Of a stretch of DNA of 64,000 bases, positions 53,412 to 62,976 are shown in pieces (position 1 is the stretch's first letter; each line of letters opens with the position of its first letter). This stretch comes from Bradyrhizobium commune. GTDB lineage: Bacteria; Pseudomonadota; Alphaproteobacteria; Rhizobiales; Xanthobacteraceae. The DNA lies in assembly GCF_015624505.1 (NCBI RefSeq), contig NZ_CP061379.1, positions 2,046,001 to 2,110,000 of the forward strand, in the 5' to 3' direction. Under the pieces are notes generated by a model. It searched no databases. It was given only the letters and a program-made list of their open reading frames with translations, and had not been told where the DNA came from. Made by a program: the position numbers and the translations under genes.

Positions 53412-54197
53412 ATGGATGAGATCGTTACCGAACATGCCGCAGGCATCCTGCGCGTCCAATTGAACCGCCCGGCAAAGCGGAACGCGATGACGTCCGCCAT
53501 GTACGTTGCTCTCGCAGACATCTTCAACGCCGCAGCGAAGGACGAGAGCACACGTGTCGTCCTCTGGCACGGCGCGGGAGATTCGTTCTGCGCCGGCAAC
53601 GATATCGATGATTTTCTCGCGAATCCCCCAGGGCCAGGTGAATCGCCACAGGCCGGGCTCATGACGGCGTTGGTCAACTTCGACAAGCCATTGGTCGCGG
53701 CGGTCCACGGCGCCGCCATCGGGGGCGGTACCACCATGCTGACGCACTGCGACTTCATCTATGCCGGCGAGAGCACGAAATTCCAGATGCCCTTCATCAA
53801 TCTGGCTGTCGTGCCTGAATTCGGCTCGAGCTGCTCCGTGCCGGCGCGGATCGGTCATATCCGTGCGGCCGAGCTGATCCTGTTGGGAGCTCCCTTTGAT
53901 GCCCGGCGCGCGGTAGAGTTAGGTCTGGCCACCGAAATCGTTCCGGATAGCGATCTCCGGGCGAAAGCAACCGACACGGCCCGCAAACTGGCAGCGAAGC
54001 CTGCCGCGGCGCTGCAGGCCGGCAAAAGGCTCATGAAGCAGCCGTTTCGCGAGCAGATCAAAGCCGCGATGAAGGCGGAGAACGAAGAGTTCAGCGTGCA
54101 GGTCCGCTCCGATGACGCAAGAGAGGCGTTCACGGCCTTCGTCGAAAAGCGCAAGCCCGACTTCACGCGAAACATCAAGTCTCAAGCGACTGCATGA
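53412..54197 (+). CDS. Enoyl-CoA hydratase/isomerase (second)
   Basis: A 261-residue crotonase-fold protein. Motifs are HAAGILRVQLNRPAKRNAMT, DSFCAGNDIDDFLANPPGPG, VHGAAIGGGTTMLTHCDFIY and FQMPFINLAVVPEFGSSCSV. In the last segment the hydratase Glu of Q-P-E is replaced (FINLAVVPEFG), as in enoyl-CoA isomerases and PaaG-like members, so isomerisation rather than hydration is plausible. The start could also be a GTG at 53379. It ends the operon; the next gene is convergent. Confidence 0.92.
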   Translation: MDEIVTEHAAGILRVQLNRPAKRNAMTSAMYVALADIFNAAAKDESTRVVLWHGAGDSFCAGNDIDDFLANPPGPGESPQAGLMTALVNFDKPLVAAVHGAAIGGGTTMLTHCDFIYAGESTKFQMPFINLAVVPEFGSSCSVPARIGHIRAAELILLGAPFDARRAVELGLATEIVPDSDLRAKATDTARKLAAKPAAALQAGKRLMKQPFREQIKAAMKAENEEFSVQVRSDDAREAFTAFVEKRKPDFTRNIKSQATA

Positions 54198-54246
54198 CGA
54201 TCCGGTCGCAGGGGTCAGACACCTGACGCCTTACGTCAAAAGTGAA

Positions 54247-54696
54247 CTAGAAATGGACTGGCCGCATTTGCTCGAATTCGTCGCGGCACGCGTGGCTGAA
54301 GCCGCGCAGCAGATCGATCGTGCCGTCGATCGCCATTTCGCGCAGTTGGACGAAGTTCTTGTCCGGCTCCAAATAAGCGTCCAGGATTCTTCGGGCGACG
54401 TCTTCGGCATGATGGACCACCAGTTTTGAAGACACCGCCCGCATCGCGCTCAATTGCGCGTAAAGGCTGACCAGGCCGGCAATGTCGGGCTTATCGTGCT
54501 GGAGCGCATCGATATAGCATTTGGCCGCGTCCTGGATGAAATCTCTGTACAAGGTCTGCCGGCTGGTCTCTTCGTGAAGGATCCACTGCGCGCGGACCTG
54601 GCTTCGTTGGCTCCGCCAATTCGCTATTCCACTTGTCAAGCCGCCGACGGCTGCACCCGTCAGAGCGGCGAGCGCGGATATGATGGAGGCGTCCAC
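54247..54696 (-). CDS. Hypothetical membrane-anchored protein, 149 aa
   Basis: A 149-residue protein with one N-terminal hydrophobic segment (SIISALAALTGAAVGGLTSG) followed by WRSQRSQVRAQWILHEETSR and a long helical body (YIDALQHDKPDIAGLVSLYA, RAVSSKLVVHHAEDVARRIL). This layout, a short membrane anchor with a cytoplasmic helical bundle, occurs as an uncharacterised family in proteobacteria. It converges with the hydratase gene. No function can be assigned. Confidence 0.82.
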   Translation of the reverse strand: MDASIISALAALTGAAVGGLTSGIANWRSQRSQVRAQWILHEETSRQTLYRDFIQDAAKCYIDALQHDKPDIAGLVSLYAQLSAMRAVSSKLVVHHAEDVARRILDAYLEPDKNFVQLREMAIDGTIDLLRGFSHACRDEFEQMRPVHF

Positions 54697-54753
54697 AGGT
54701 GTTATCTCCGGCCGGCAGAAGCCGGCGGTGAGGGTTATCGAGCCTGATCTAGA

Positions 54754-56085
54754 TCAAGACGCAGGCGGCCGCGGTCCTTCCGAGATCAGCCGTGAGCTCC
54801 GCTGTCCCGACAGATACGACCAGAACCACTGGGTCTGGACCCGAAACCTGTTCTGGAGCTGCGGCAGCGCGAGCACGTGCAGCGCGGCCCACACCCACCA
54901 GGTCACGAAGCCGCTGCTGCGCAAATGGCCGGCCTCGAGGATGGCAAAATTCTTGCCGACCACGGCCATGTTGCCTTTGTTGCGGTATCGAAACGGTCGG
55001 CCATCCTTGCGGCTCCTGGCGCGGCCGGCGATGACCTGCCCGACAAATCGTCCCTGTTGAATGGCTGCCTGCGCCACTCCGGGGACGGGATGCCCATCCT
55101 GAGTCATCGTGGCAGCATCGCCTGCCACAAAGACGTTGGGCGCTTCCGGAATGTCCATGAAAGCGCCAACGAATGCCCGTCCGGCGCGGTCTGTCCGGGT
55201 CCCAAGCATTTTCACGATTGGGGAGGCGCTGACGCCTGCTGTCCATAGCACCGTGGCGCTGGGAATGCGGACGCCAGCCGCGATCACACCCTGATCGTCG
55301 ACTTTCTCGACCTTCACGCCCGTCGCCACCTCGACGCCGAGTTTCGTCAGTCGCGTGGCTGCCTTTCGCGACAGCGATTCCGCAAAGCTCGGCAGGACGC
55401 GAGTGCCGCCATCCAGCAAGACAATTCGGCTCTTGGCCGGGTCGATCTTGCGGAAATTGTTGCGCAGGGTCACCGAGACCAGTTGAGCGATCGAAGCGGC
55501 AAGCTCGACGCCGGTCGGGCCGGCGCCCACTAAGACAAAGGTCATTTGACGCGCGCGTTCCCTCTCGTCATCGGTCGATTCTGCCAGTTCAAAAGCGCTG
55601 AGGATCTTGGTCCGGATCGTCTCGGCGTCGTTGAGGCTCTTGAGGCCCGGTGCGAACTGCGCGAACTCGTCATGGCCGAAATAGCTCGGATGCATTCCGG
55701 TCGCGATCACCAGGAAGTCGTACGCGAGTTTTCGACTGCCAATCTCCGGGCAGATGGCCTCGATCGTGCGTGCCGCGAGATCGATGCCCTTGACCTCGGC
55801 CAGCAACACGCTGAGATTTTTCTGTTTCGCCTCGAGTTGCCGGATAGGCGCCGCTATCTCGGATGGTGCCAGAACAGCGGTGGCGACCTGGTACAGGAGC
55901 GGCTGAAAAATGTGGTGATTGCGCCGATCGATCAGCGTGATGTCGACGTCGGCTCGCTTCAGTGCCCGTGCCGCCGCGATGCCAGCAAAGCCACCGCCGA
56001 CGATCAAGACGCGCTTTTTGCCCTGCGCCGCCCGCGTCGATGGCCGCTTTTCCTGCGGGAACGATTTGGTCAGAACTGTCGTCAT
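54754..56085 (-). CDS. ndh: Type II NADH:quinone dehydrogenase (NDH-2)
   Basis: A 443-residue FAD-dependent oxidoreductase of the NDH-2 family, which passes electrons from NADH to quinone without pumping protons. The FAD motif is RVLIVGGGFAGIAAARALKR; HHIFQPLLYQVATAVLAPSE follows; the NADH motif is TFVLVGAGPTGVELAASIAQ; the second FAD region is FVAGDAATMTQDGHPVPGVA followed by AAIQQGRFVGQVI, carrying the AQ.A-Q-Q quinone-site pattern. The C-terminus WWVWAALHVLALPQLQNRFR matches the membrane-attachment helix. The start at 56085 gives the usual N-terminus. It lies near, and divergent from, the cyo oxidase operon. Confidence 0.94.
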   Translation of the reverse strand: MTTVLTKSFPQEKRPSTRAAQGKKRVLIVGGGFAGIAAARALKRADVDITLIDRRNHHIFQPLLYQVATAVLAPSEIAAPIRQLEAKQKNLSVLLAEVKGIDLAARTIEAICPEIGSRKLAYDFLVIATGMHPSYFGHDEFAQFAPGLKSLNDAETIRTKILSAFELAESTDDERERARQMTFVLVGAGPTGVELAASIAQLVSVTLRNNFRKIDPAKSRIVLLDGGTRVLPSFAESLSRKAATRLTKLGVEVATGVKVEKVDDQGVIAAGVRIPSATVLWTAGVSASPIVKMLGTRTDRAGRAFVGAFMDIPEAPNVFVAGDAATMTQDGHPVPGVAQAAIQQGRFVGQVIAGRARSRKDGRPFRYRNKGNMAVVGKNFAILEAGHLRSSGFVTWWVWAALHVLALPQLQNRFRVQTQWFWSYLSGQRSSRLISEGPRPPAS

Positions 56086-56240
56086 GGGTGTACCAACTCT
56101 TGCGGGCTCGCCGGCTTGCGGGCCAATCGGCCCGTCAGGACAGATACGGGGGAGCTGCAAACTATTCTTGGATGGCGCTGCGGTGCATTGAACGGCCGTG
56201 CCTCGTCATACGGGGCACGATCTTTTCCGTCCCCGACCGT

Positions 56241-56594
56241 TCAATTGCGCTGCGCGGTCCAGTAGCCCGAGCATCGCGAACTTCCCGCGTAGCCGGTCCA
56301 CCTTCCGCGACCCGCGGCCGCGGAAAGTCTACCTGTGCCGGACGCGAATTTATCGTGAACCGTCACGGAGGCGCGAACCGAACCGGATCTCGTGACGTAT
56401 CCCTTGAATTTCACGAGATTGGGATGAGTGACGATTCCGTCGGAGATGTTGACGGTGAAGTTGTAGCTGGGATCGCATGCGCCTCCTTGCGTCACGAAGA
56501 CGAGATCCCAGGAGCCGTCATAGGCGGATCGTGCCTGTGCGGCAGGGGGCACAAGGCAGATGGTTGCGATGATCCAGAGCAAAGGCGTCTTCAT
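56241..56594 (-). CDS. Secreted hypothetical protein, 117 aa
   Basis: A 117-residue exported protein. The signal peptide TPLLWIIATICLVPPAAQAR is followed by SAYDGSWDLVFVTQGGACDP, FTVNISDGIVTHPNLVKFKG and SASGTGRLSAA-like text, ending RGRWTGYAGSSRCSGYWTAQ. Two Cys could form a disulfide. This is a small beta-sheet domain seen as an uncharacterised family in Bradyrhizobium-type genomes. It lies between ndh and ctaB on the minus strand; no functional link is evident. Confidence 0.82.
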   Translation of the reverse strand: MKTPLLWIIATICLVPPAAQARSAYDGSWDLVFVTQGGACDPSYNFTVNISDGIVTHPNLVKFKGYVTRSGSVRASVTVHDKFASGTGRLSAAAGRGRWTGYAGSSRCSGYWTAQRN

Positions 56595-56871
56595 TGAGAG
56601 TTCTCCGTGGGCTCGGCGAGCGCTTCCACTGCTCTAGGAAAAACCGGTGCAGAGCGCTTGTTGAAACGTGCTCGGATGTTGTGAATCGGGCATTCGCGGT
56701 GGGTCTCGTTCGATCCGGACTCCTCAGCCCGCTGTTTTGAGCAGGATTGGTACCAATCGAGCAGCCATGTTCAATCGCGGCCTCGCCTGGGCCGACAAAC
56801 TGAATGCACGCACTGCGGCTGTTCGAACGGAAGACGGCAGCTCTTATTCTGAATGACCTTGGAGCAGCGAG

Positions 56872-57921
56872 ATGAACGTCAAATCTATTGCTGGCCAGGT
56901 CGAGGGAAGACGATCTCGTTCTGCCCATCTGCTTGCTGACCATTGGAGGGTGTCTGACTTCGTCGCCCTCACAAAGCCGCGCGTGATGATGCTTGCGGTC
57001 TTCACGACGCTCGTCGGATTGAGCTGCGCCCCGAGTCAACTTGATCCGCTGACGACTGTCGTGGCGGCTCTTGCCATCGCAGCGGGAGCTGGAGCCGCCG
57101 GTGTGCTCAACATGTGGTACGACGCCGATATCGATGCGATCATGAGCCGTACCGCCATGCGGCCAATTCCCCGCGGCAAGGTCTCCCGGTTCGAGGCGCT
57201 TGTCTTTGGGGTCGTTCTTGGCGGTTTTGCCGTGGTGATGCTCGCCTCGGTGACGAATCTCATGGCAGCCGCATTGTTGGCCGGAGCGATCCTCTTTTAT
57301 GTTCTCGTGTACACCGCGTGGCTGAAACGGTCCACGCGGCATAACATCGTCATCGGCGGCGCCGCCGGTGCGCTGCCGCCGGTGATCGGATGGGCTGCGG
57401 CAACCGGGGAAGTCGGACTCCAGCCGCTTGCGATGTTCCTCATCATATTTCTTTGGACGCCACCCCATTTCTGGGCGTTGGCGCTAAATCGCGCTGACGA
57501 CTATGCGCGTGCCAGCGTGCCGATGTTGCCGGTTGTCGCGGGACGCGCCACGACAACGCGCCAGATCCTGATCTACGGTGGCCTCCTGGCGCTCGCTTCG
57601 GAATTACCTTGGGCACTGGGGTTTGCAGGTGTGATCTATGGCGTGGCCGTTGCGATCTGTGGCGCGCTCTTCCTTACATTCGCATTCCAGCTGGACAGAA
57701 GCACTGGGCCTGATCGCCGCCCCGCTCACAGGCTGTTCGTGTTTTCCATCTGCTACCTGTTCGTGCTGTTTGCAGCGCTTCTGGTCGACCATGGCGGCAA
57801 TTCATCCTCGCTCATGCATGCCTCGCATGCGGGCCTCGGCATCTCGGCGCATGCCGAACTCATGCCAGAGGCCGTCCGCACCACATGGCGCACCATCAAC
57901 CTCGGCGAGGGTCTAGCATGA
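56872..57921 (+). CDS. ctaB: Protohaem IX farnesyltransferase (haem o synthase)
   Basis: A 349-residue polytopic membrane prenyltransferase (CtaB/CyoE) making haem o for the neighbouring oxidase. The first prenyl-diphosphate motif is NMWYDADIDAIMSRTAMRPI, preceded by VSDFVALTKPRVMMLAVFTT. RSTRHNIVIGGAAGALPPVI and the second motif region LWTPPHFWALALNRADDYA are typical. The C-terminus has an extra segment rich in His/Ala (MHASHAGLGISAHAELMPEA) beyond the usual end. The ATG follows GGAGCAG. It is first in the operon and its stop overlaps the cyoA start; in E. coli the equivalent gene, cyoE, is last. Confidence 0.95.
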   Translation: MNVKSIAGQVEGRRSRSAHLLADHWRVSDFVALTKPRVMMLAVFTTLVGLSCAPSQLDPLTTVVAALAIAAGAGAAGVLNMWYDADIDAIMSRTAMRPIPRGKVSRFEALVFGVVLGGFAVVMLASVTNLMAAALLAGAILFYVLVYTAWLKRSTRHNIVIGGAAGALPPVIGWAAATGEVGLQPLAMFLIIFLWTPPHFWALALNRADDYARASVPMLPVVAGRATTTRQILIYGGLLALASELPWALGFAGVIYGVAVAICGALFLTFAFQLDRSTGPDRRPAHRLFVFSICYLFVLFAALLVDHGGNSSSLMHASHAGLGISAHAELMPEAVRTTWRTINLGEGLA

Positions 57922-58796
57922 GATACGGATTACTGACTGTCCTCCTGATTGGAGCCATGGCACTCGGTGGCTGCACAGAAGGCGTGCTCGATCCCAAAGG
58001 ACCGATCGCGCTGGCCGAGCAGCAAATTCTGTTCAACGCGCTGGGTATCATGCTGGCGATTGTGATCCCGGTGATCCTTGCGACACTCGGCTTTGCATTT
58101 TGGTTTCGTGCATCGAATGAGCGTGCGCGCTATCTGCCGGATTTCACTTATTCCGGACGTCTTGAGTTGCTGGTCTGGTCCGCCCCCGCAATGACGGTGC
58201 TTCTGGTCGGTGGCGTCGCATGGATCGGCGCACACGACCTTGATCCGGGCAAGCCGATTAGCTCAACGGTCAAGCCTGTCAACATTCAGGTCGTCTCGCT
58301 CGACTGGAAATGGCTGTTTATCTATCCAGAGCAGGGGGTCGCGAGCGTCAACAAGCTGGTCGTACCAGTTGGCACGCCGATCAGCTTCGAACTGACCTCT
58401 TCGAGCGTCATGAATAGCTTCTTCGTGCCTCAGCTCGGGAGCCAGATCTACACCATGTCCGGGATGGCGACGCGTCTCCACCTGCAGGCAGACCATCTCG
58501 GAACCTATGCCGGGTTATCCGCCATGTTCAGCGGGGATGGCTTTCCCGACATGCGCTTCACGGTCGATGCAGTGACAGACGACGGATTTGCGCAATGGGT
58601 CCGGCGAGCCCGCGAAGTTGGTTCGGTACTCGATAAGCGGGCCTATGCTGACCTGACCAGCCCGACTAAGGCGGTCGCACCGTTCACCTATCGCGACGTC
58701 GCTCCCGATCTGTTTAGCAGCGTCGTAAACGCCGGCACGGGCATCAAAGATTCCTCTCTATCAACTTGTTCAACGTCGCAGAGGGCCGAGCGATGA
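57918..58796 (+). CDS. cyoA: Cytochrome bo3-type quinol oxidase subunit II
   Basis: A 292-residue lipoprotein subunit: signal with lipobox MALGGCTEG, two membrane helices ([40 protein letters not shown]) and a periplasmic cupredoxin domain. The domain has [40 protein letters not shown] and [20 protein letters not shown]. The CuA ligands of cytochrome c oxidases (the C-x-x-x-C loop) are missing, as expected for a quinol oxidase. Both ends overlap the neighbouring genes in ATGA arrangements. The C-terminal tail is short and Ser/Thr-rich. Confidence 0.95.
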   Translation: MRYGLLTVLLIGAMALGGCTEGVLDPKGPIALAEQQILFNALGIMLAIVIPVILATLGFAFWFRASNERARYLPDFTYSGRLELLVWSAPAMTVLLVGGVAWIGAHDLDPGKPISSTVKPVNIQVVSLDWKWLFIYPEQGVASVNKLVVPVGTPISFELTSSSVMNSFFVPQLGSQIYTMSGMATRLHLQADHLGTYAGLSAMFSGDGFPDMRFTVDAVTDDGFAQWVRRAREVGSVLDKRAYADLTSPTKAVAPFTYRDVAPDLFSSVVNAGTGIKDSSLSTCSTSQRAER

Positions 58797-60781
58797 ATCT
58801 CCTTGGGAAGCTGGATTGGAATGCGATTCCACTTCATGAGCCGATCATCATGGGCGCAACGGTCTTCATGGTCGTGATCGTGCTGGTCGTTCTCGGGTTC
58901 CTCACGGCGAAGGGGGCCTGGCTCTATCTGTGGCGCGAGTGGCTCACCTCGGTCGACCACAAGCGCATAGGCGCCATGTATTGCATACTGGCGCTCGTCA
59001 TGATGCTGCGCGGCTTCAGCGACGCGATCATGATCCGCGCGCAGCAGGCGCTCGCAGCCGGCGGTGCGCAAGGTTATCTGCCGCCCGAGCATTTCAACCA
59101 GATTTTCTCGGCGCACGGCACGATCATGATTTTGTTCATGGCAATGCCGTTCGTGGTGGGGCTCATGAACTTCGCAGTGCCGCTGCAACTTGGTGTTCGC
59201 GATGTCGCATTCCCTACGCTCAATTCCGTCAGCTTCTGGCTGACCGCCTCGGGCGCGTTGTTGGTCAACATTTCGCTGGCGGTCGGCGAGTTCTCAAGAG
59301 CCGGCTGGTGGGGTTATCCGCCGCTTAGCGAATTGCAATACTCGCCCGGCGTCGGTGTCGACTATTATCTTTGGTCGCTGCAAATCTCCGGTCTCGGTAC
59401 CCTGCTGGCGGGAATAAACTTCGTCACAACCATCCTCAAACTGCGGGCACCGGGAATGAGCTATATGCGCATGCCGGTCTTCTGCTGGACAGCGCTTGCC
59501 GCCAATTTGCTCATTGTCGCGGCTTTTCCGGTCCTGACCGCGACGCTCGCGATGCTGGCGCTCGATCGCTATCTCGGCTTTCACTTCTTCACACTCGAAG
59601 GCCAGGGCAATCAGATGCTGTATTCCAACTTGTTCTGGGTGTGGGGGCACCCCGAGGTCTACATCCTGATCTTGCCGGCATTCGGCGTATTCTCGGAAGT
59701 GATGGCGACCTTTTCCGGCAAGCCGTTGTTCGGCTATCGCTCGATGGTCGCCGCAACGATGGCCATCTGTATCCTCTCCTTCCTGGTCTGGCTGCACCAT
59801 TTCTTCACAATGGGTGCCGGCGCAAACGTCAACGGCTTCTTCGGCGTCATGAGCATGATTATCGCTCTTCCGACGGGCGCGAAGGTCTTCAACTGGCTGT
59901 TCACAATGTATGGCGGACGAGTTCGGTTCTCGGTGCCGGTGCTGTGGTCGATTGGCTTCATGGTGACCTTCGTCATTGGGGGCATGACCGGCGTGCTCAT
60001 GGCGGTGCCCCCGGCCGACTTCCAGCTGCACAACAGCGTGTTCCTGGTTGCGCACTTCCATAATGTCGCCATCGGCGGCGTCGTGTTCGGCGTGATGGCG
60101 GGGTACAATTATTGGTTTCCCAAGGCGTTCGGGTTCAAGCTCGACGAACGCTGGGGCAAAGCGTCATTCTGGTGCTGGTTCGTCGGCTTCTATGTCGCCT
60201 TCATGCCGCTCTATGTGCTGGGCTTGATGGGCATGACCCGGCGTATGCAACATTACGACAATTTGTCCTGGCAGCCTTGGCTGATTGCGGCGGCATTCGG
60301 CACCGCGATCATCCTGGCCGGCGTCGTTTGCCAAGTCGTGCAACTCGTTGTGTCGATCCGTAATCGCGAGAGCCTGCAGGACGTGACCGGCGATCCGTGG
60401 AACGGCCGCACGCTCGAATGGGCGACAGCGTCTCCGCCGCCGGCGTGGAACTTTGCGTTCCAACCCAAGGTAGCCGGACTGGACGCGTTCTGGAGCAGCA
60501 AAAACCGCGCGCAAGCAACGAAGGACGAGCCGCCGCCGGCGCGGACTTATGAGCCCGTCGAAATGCCGAAGAACAGCGCCACCGGCTTTGTCACTGCGTT
60601 CTTCGCCGTCGTGATCGGCTTTGCGCTGATCTGGCACATCTGGTGGTTGGCCGGCATCGGGGCGTTCGGCGCGTTTCTGACGTTACTTGCGTTCTCGTTC
60701 CGCCGACACAACGAAATCGAGGTGCCTGCCGAGGAGATCGCCCGGTTCGTACGGGCCCACCAGGCAGGGGTTGCAGCATGA
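58793..60781 (+). CDS. cyoB: Cytochrome bo3-type quinol oxidase subunit I
   Basis: A 662-residue haem-copper oxidase subunit I with about 15 membrane segments. The low-spin haem His is in [20 protein letters not shown]. The CuB His and cross-linked Tyr are in [20 protein letters not shown]; the two further CuB His are in [17 protein letters not shown]. The high- and low-spin haem His are in [21 protein letters not shown]-channel residues in [16 protein letters not shown] and related segments are standard A-type. The enzyme reduces oxygen to water with proton pumping, using ubiquinol. It overlaps both cyoA and cyoC. Confidence 0.97.
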   Translation: MNLLGKLDWNAIPLHEPIIMGATVFMVVIVLVVLGFLTAKGAWLYLWREWLTSVDHKRIGAMYCILALVMMLRGFSDAIMIRAQQALAAGGAQGYLPPEHFNQIFSAHGTIMILFMAMPFVVGLMNFAVPLQLGVRDVAFPTLNSVSFWLTASGALLVNISLAVGEFSRAGWWGYPPLSELQYSPGVGVDYYLWSLQISGLGTLLAGINFVTTILKLRAPGMSYMRMPVFCWTALAANLLIVAAFPVLTATLAMLALDRYLGFHFFTLEGQGNQMLYSNLFWVWGHPEVYILILPAFGVFSEVMATFSGKPLFGYRSMVAATMAICILSFLVWLHHFFTMGAGANVNGFFGVMSMIIALPTGAKVFNWLFTMYGGRVRFSVPVLWSIGFMVTFVIGGMTGVLMAVPPADFQLHNSVFLVAHFHNVAIGGVVFGVMAGYNYWFPKAFGFKLDERWGKASFWCWFVGFYVAFMPLYVLGLMGMTRRMQHYDNLSWQPWLIAAAFGTAIILAGVVCQVVQLVVSIRNRESLQDVTGDPWNGRTLEWATASPPPAWNFAFQPKVAGLDAFWSSKNRAQATKDEPPPARTYEPVEMPKNSATGFVTAFFAVVIGFALIWHIWWLAGIGAFGAFLTLLAFSFRRHNEIEVPAEEIARFVRAHQAGVAA

Positions 60782-61410
60782 ATATCGCCGTCGCAATAGA
60801 CCAGATTCCGCAAGAGGCGCTGCCAAGTGCGAGTGAGGCCGGGCCTGCGCCAAAGAGGATCGTCGTCGCCTATGGCTTCTGGATCTTCCTGCTGAGTGAC
60901 ATCATCATGTTTGCCGCGCTGTTCGCGAGCTACGCGGTCCTCTTGCGCTCCACGGCCGGCGGGCCAACCGGGGCCCAGCTGTTCAATCAGACGACGGTCG
61001 CGATCGAAACCGCCTGTCTGCTCTTTTCGAGCTACACTTGCGGGCTGATGTCCATGTCCATCAATTCGCGCCGCTACCTCAGGACCTATTTAGGGGCCCT
61101 CATCACTTTCGCGCTCGGAGCCACGTTTCTCAGTCTCGAGATCCGCGAATTCTCAAGCATGATCGCAATCGGTGCAACTCCGCAGCGGAGCGCTTTCCTG
61201 TCTGCATTCTTTACGCTGGTCGGATGTCACGGGCTGCACGTCACGCTCGGACTGATCTGGCTGATCGTGATGATGGTGCAGGTGGCGGTATTCGGGTTTG
61301 CTGCGAGGGTGCAGCATCGCCTGCTCTGCTTCTCGTTGTTCTGGCACGCGCTCGACATCGTTTGGGTCGGCGTATTCACGGTGGTCTATCTGATGGGAGT
61401 GAGCCCATGA
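60778..61410 (+). CDS. cyoC: Cytochrome bo3-type quinol oxidase subunit III
   Basis: A 210-residue membrane subunit with five helices, as in CyoC. It begins with a hydrophilic stretch of about 25 residues, then [80 protein letters not shown] and a last helix [20 protein letters not shown]. The conserved Glu of oxidase III subunits is in [10 protein letters not shown]. It overlaps cyoB and cyoD by four bases each. Confidence 0.95.
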   Translation: MNIAVAIDQIPQEALPSASEAGPAPKRIVVAYGFWIFLLSDIIMFAALFASYAVLLRSTAGGPTGAQLFNQTTVAIETACLLFSSYTCGLMSMSINSRRYLRTYLGALITFALGATFLSLEIREFSSMIAIGATPQRSAFLSAFFTLVGCHGLHVTLGLIWLIVMMVQVAVFGFAARVQHRLLCFSLFWHALDIVWVGVFTVVYLMGVSP

Positions 61411-61802
61411 CCGACACTCGACACGAACGCGCACCCGGAGACAGGCCGAGCCGCGAGATGGACTCATCGGCTCCATCCGAGTTGATCGTCTACACGATCG
61501 GCCTGTTTGTGGCGGTTCTTCTCACGGCTACGTCGTTCTGGACTGCAAACACGACGGTGCTCTGGCCGGGCGGCGTATTCCTGGGGCTCGCTGTTCTTGC
61601 CATCGCTCAGATGGGCATTCACCTGGTGTTTTTTCTGCACATCACCAGCGGACCGGAGAGCACCAATAATGTGCTCGCGCTTGCCTTTGGCGCTCTCATC
61701 GTACTCGTCGTGATATCCGGTACGATGTGGATCGTGGCAGACATGAACGCGAACATGACGATGTCGTCGGGCGCGCCGATGAGTATGAGGATGGAACATT
61801 GA
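61407..61802 (+). CDS. cyoD: Cytochrome bo3-type quinol oxidase subunit IV
   Basis: A 131-residue membrane subunit with three helices: YTIGLFVAVLLTATSFWTAN, FLGLAVLAIAQMGIHLVFFL and VLALAFGALIVLVVISGTMW. MGIHLVFFLHI is the CyoD hallmark. The C-terminal tail is Met-rich (MNANMTMSSGAPMSMRMEH), longer than in E. coli CyoD; a copper-handling role of the Met tail is possible but only a guess. It closes the ctaB-cyoABCD operon. Confidence 0.95.
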   Translation: MTDTRHERAPGDRPSREMDSSAPSELIVYTIGLFVAVLLTATSFWTANTTVLWPGGVFLGLAVLAIAQMGIHLVFFLHITSGPESTNNVLALAFGALIVLVVISGTMWIVADMNANMTMSSGAPMSMRMEH

Positions 61803-62046
61803 GCAGCATCGCGGGGATATCTGCTGCCAATTAAGCGTCCATCCCGCTGCGGCCCTCCGGCTCCTGGAAGGGACTTACGGGGAATTGCACAATCAGAGCT
61901 GTTCGGTTCGGCCGGTTTGTGTCAGCGTCGGGTGCGCACAAACCACCAATTCATCAGACGTTTGTCCAAGCGTTGAGGTTGATACCGACGTTAACTTTCT
62001 ATGTTGGAATGATACGCCTTGTATGGACTGCTGGTGGGGCGAGGAC

Positions 62047-62847
62047 ATGCTCAAGGGATTTACGGCTCCTCGGTCGCCTCGAGGGACTGCTGCATTGGTC
62101 CCGTCGCCGCCCTGGCACTTCGCAGGTGACGTGCTCGCAGTGGAATTCTGGAATGATCCTGATGTCTCTGCCCAGATCCTTCCGACGGGCATGTCACTTG
62201 ATGAGCAATCTCGAGGCCACTCTGTTGCACTCTTCACGGACTATCAGTTCACGGCGCAGAGCGATGAGCATCTGGATCCGGCCAGATATCAGTGTCGCGG
62301 CTTCAGCGTTCTGCTCGACGCAATGTGGAAGGGGACGCCGATAGCGTGGTGCCCATACTGCTATGTGGACAACGACGCCGCTTTGATGAGAGGCTGGATT
62401 CAGGGCTACCCGAGAAAATTCGGCACTGTGCACCTCACCCGCACCTTTGCTGCTACGAGCTTGGCTTCGGCGCCACTCGTCCACGATGGCAGGTTTTCGG
62501 CCTGCATGTCCGCTCACGGCCGCTTGCTGGTGCAGGCCAGCGTTACCTTACGCGAAAAAGCCGAGCATCTAGTCGGTCTGCTCGATCGGCGCATTGTCGG
62601 ACGGCGGCATTTTCCACGGCTCTCCGCAGGCATGCACGACAAGCCGGCCGTGGACGAACTCGTTCGATGCGTTTCGGACCAGGTCCTGATCACCAACGTG
62701 TGGATCGGCGAGGGTGAGCTCAATTTTCCGGAAGCCTATGGCGAGGAGCTGGACATGCTCGGGCCGGTCAAGGTGGGGCGCGGATACCGGTTCTCGTTTT
62801 CGTACTCCGTCACCGATATCGAGGTTTTGGCAGACCTGACCGCCTAG
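62047..62847 (+). CDS. Acetoacetate decarboxylase-family protein, Schiff-base Lys missing
   Basis: A 266-residue protein of the acetoacetate decarboxylase superfamily, a tandem paralogue of the next gene. It has LKGFTAPRSPRGTAALVPSP, CPYCYVDNDAALMRGWIQGY and PRKFGTVHLTRTF. In Clostridium acetobutylicum enzyme the order is P-K115-K116, with Lys115 forming the Schiff base; here it is P-R-K, so the catalytic Lys is Arg. The ATG at 62047 is fixed by alignment with the paralogue; an open stretch upstream to 61885 is Cys-rich and not family-like. Codon use is less biased than its neighbours. It may be inactive, a binding protein, or use a different reaction. Confidence 0.9.
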   Translation: MLKGFTAPRSPRGTAALVPSPPWHFAGDVLAVEFWNDPDVSAQILPTGMSLDEQSRGHSVALFTDYQFTAQSDEHLDPARYQCRGFSVLLDAMWKGTPIAWCPYCYVDNDAALMRGWIQGYPRKFGTVHLTRTFAATSLASAPLVHDGRFSACMSAHGRLLVQASVTLREKAEHLVGLLDRRIVGRRHFPRLSAGMHDKPAVDELVRCVSDQVLITNVWIGEGELNFPEAYGEELDMLGPVKVGRGYRFSFSYSVTDIEVLADLTA

Positions 62848-62976
62848 CAATCGGCCGGTGCCGACAGGCATGTTCTGGATTGCGGCAGGAATAGACAAAT
62901 CGACGCATTTCAATCAAATCCAGCGAGGTTGGTTCCGGTAGCCTCTGTGTCGAAGCGATGCACGTAGGACACGGAA

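Noticed and set aside
61885..62046. A 54-residue N-terminal extension of the first acetoacetate decarboxylase-family protein
   Set aside because: It is Cys-rich and absent from the paralogue, which starts at the matching Met; a GCGAGG site precedes 62047.
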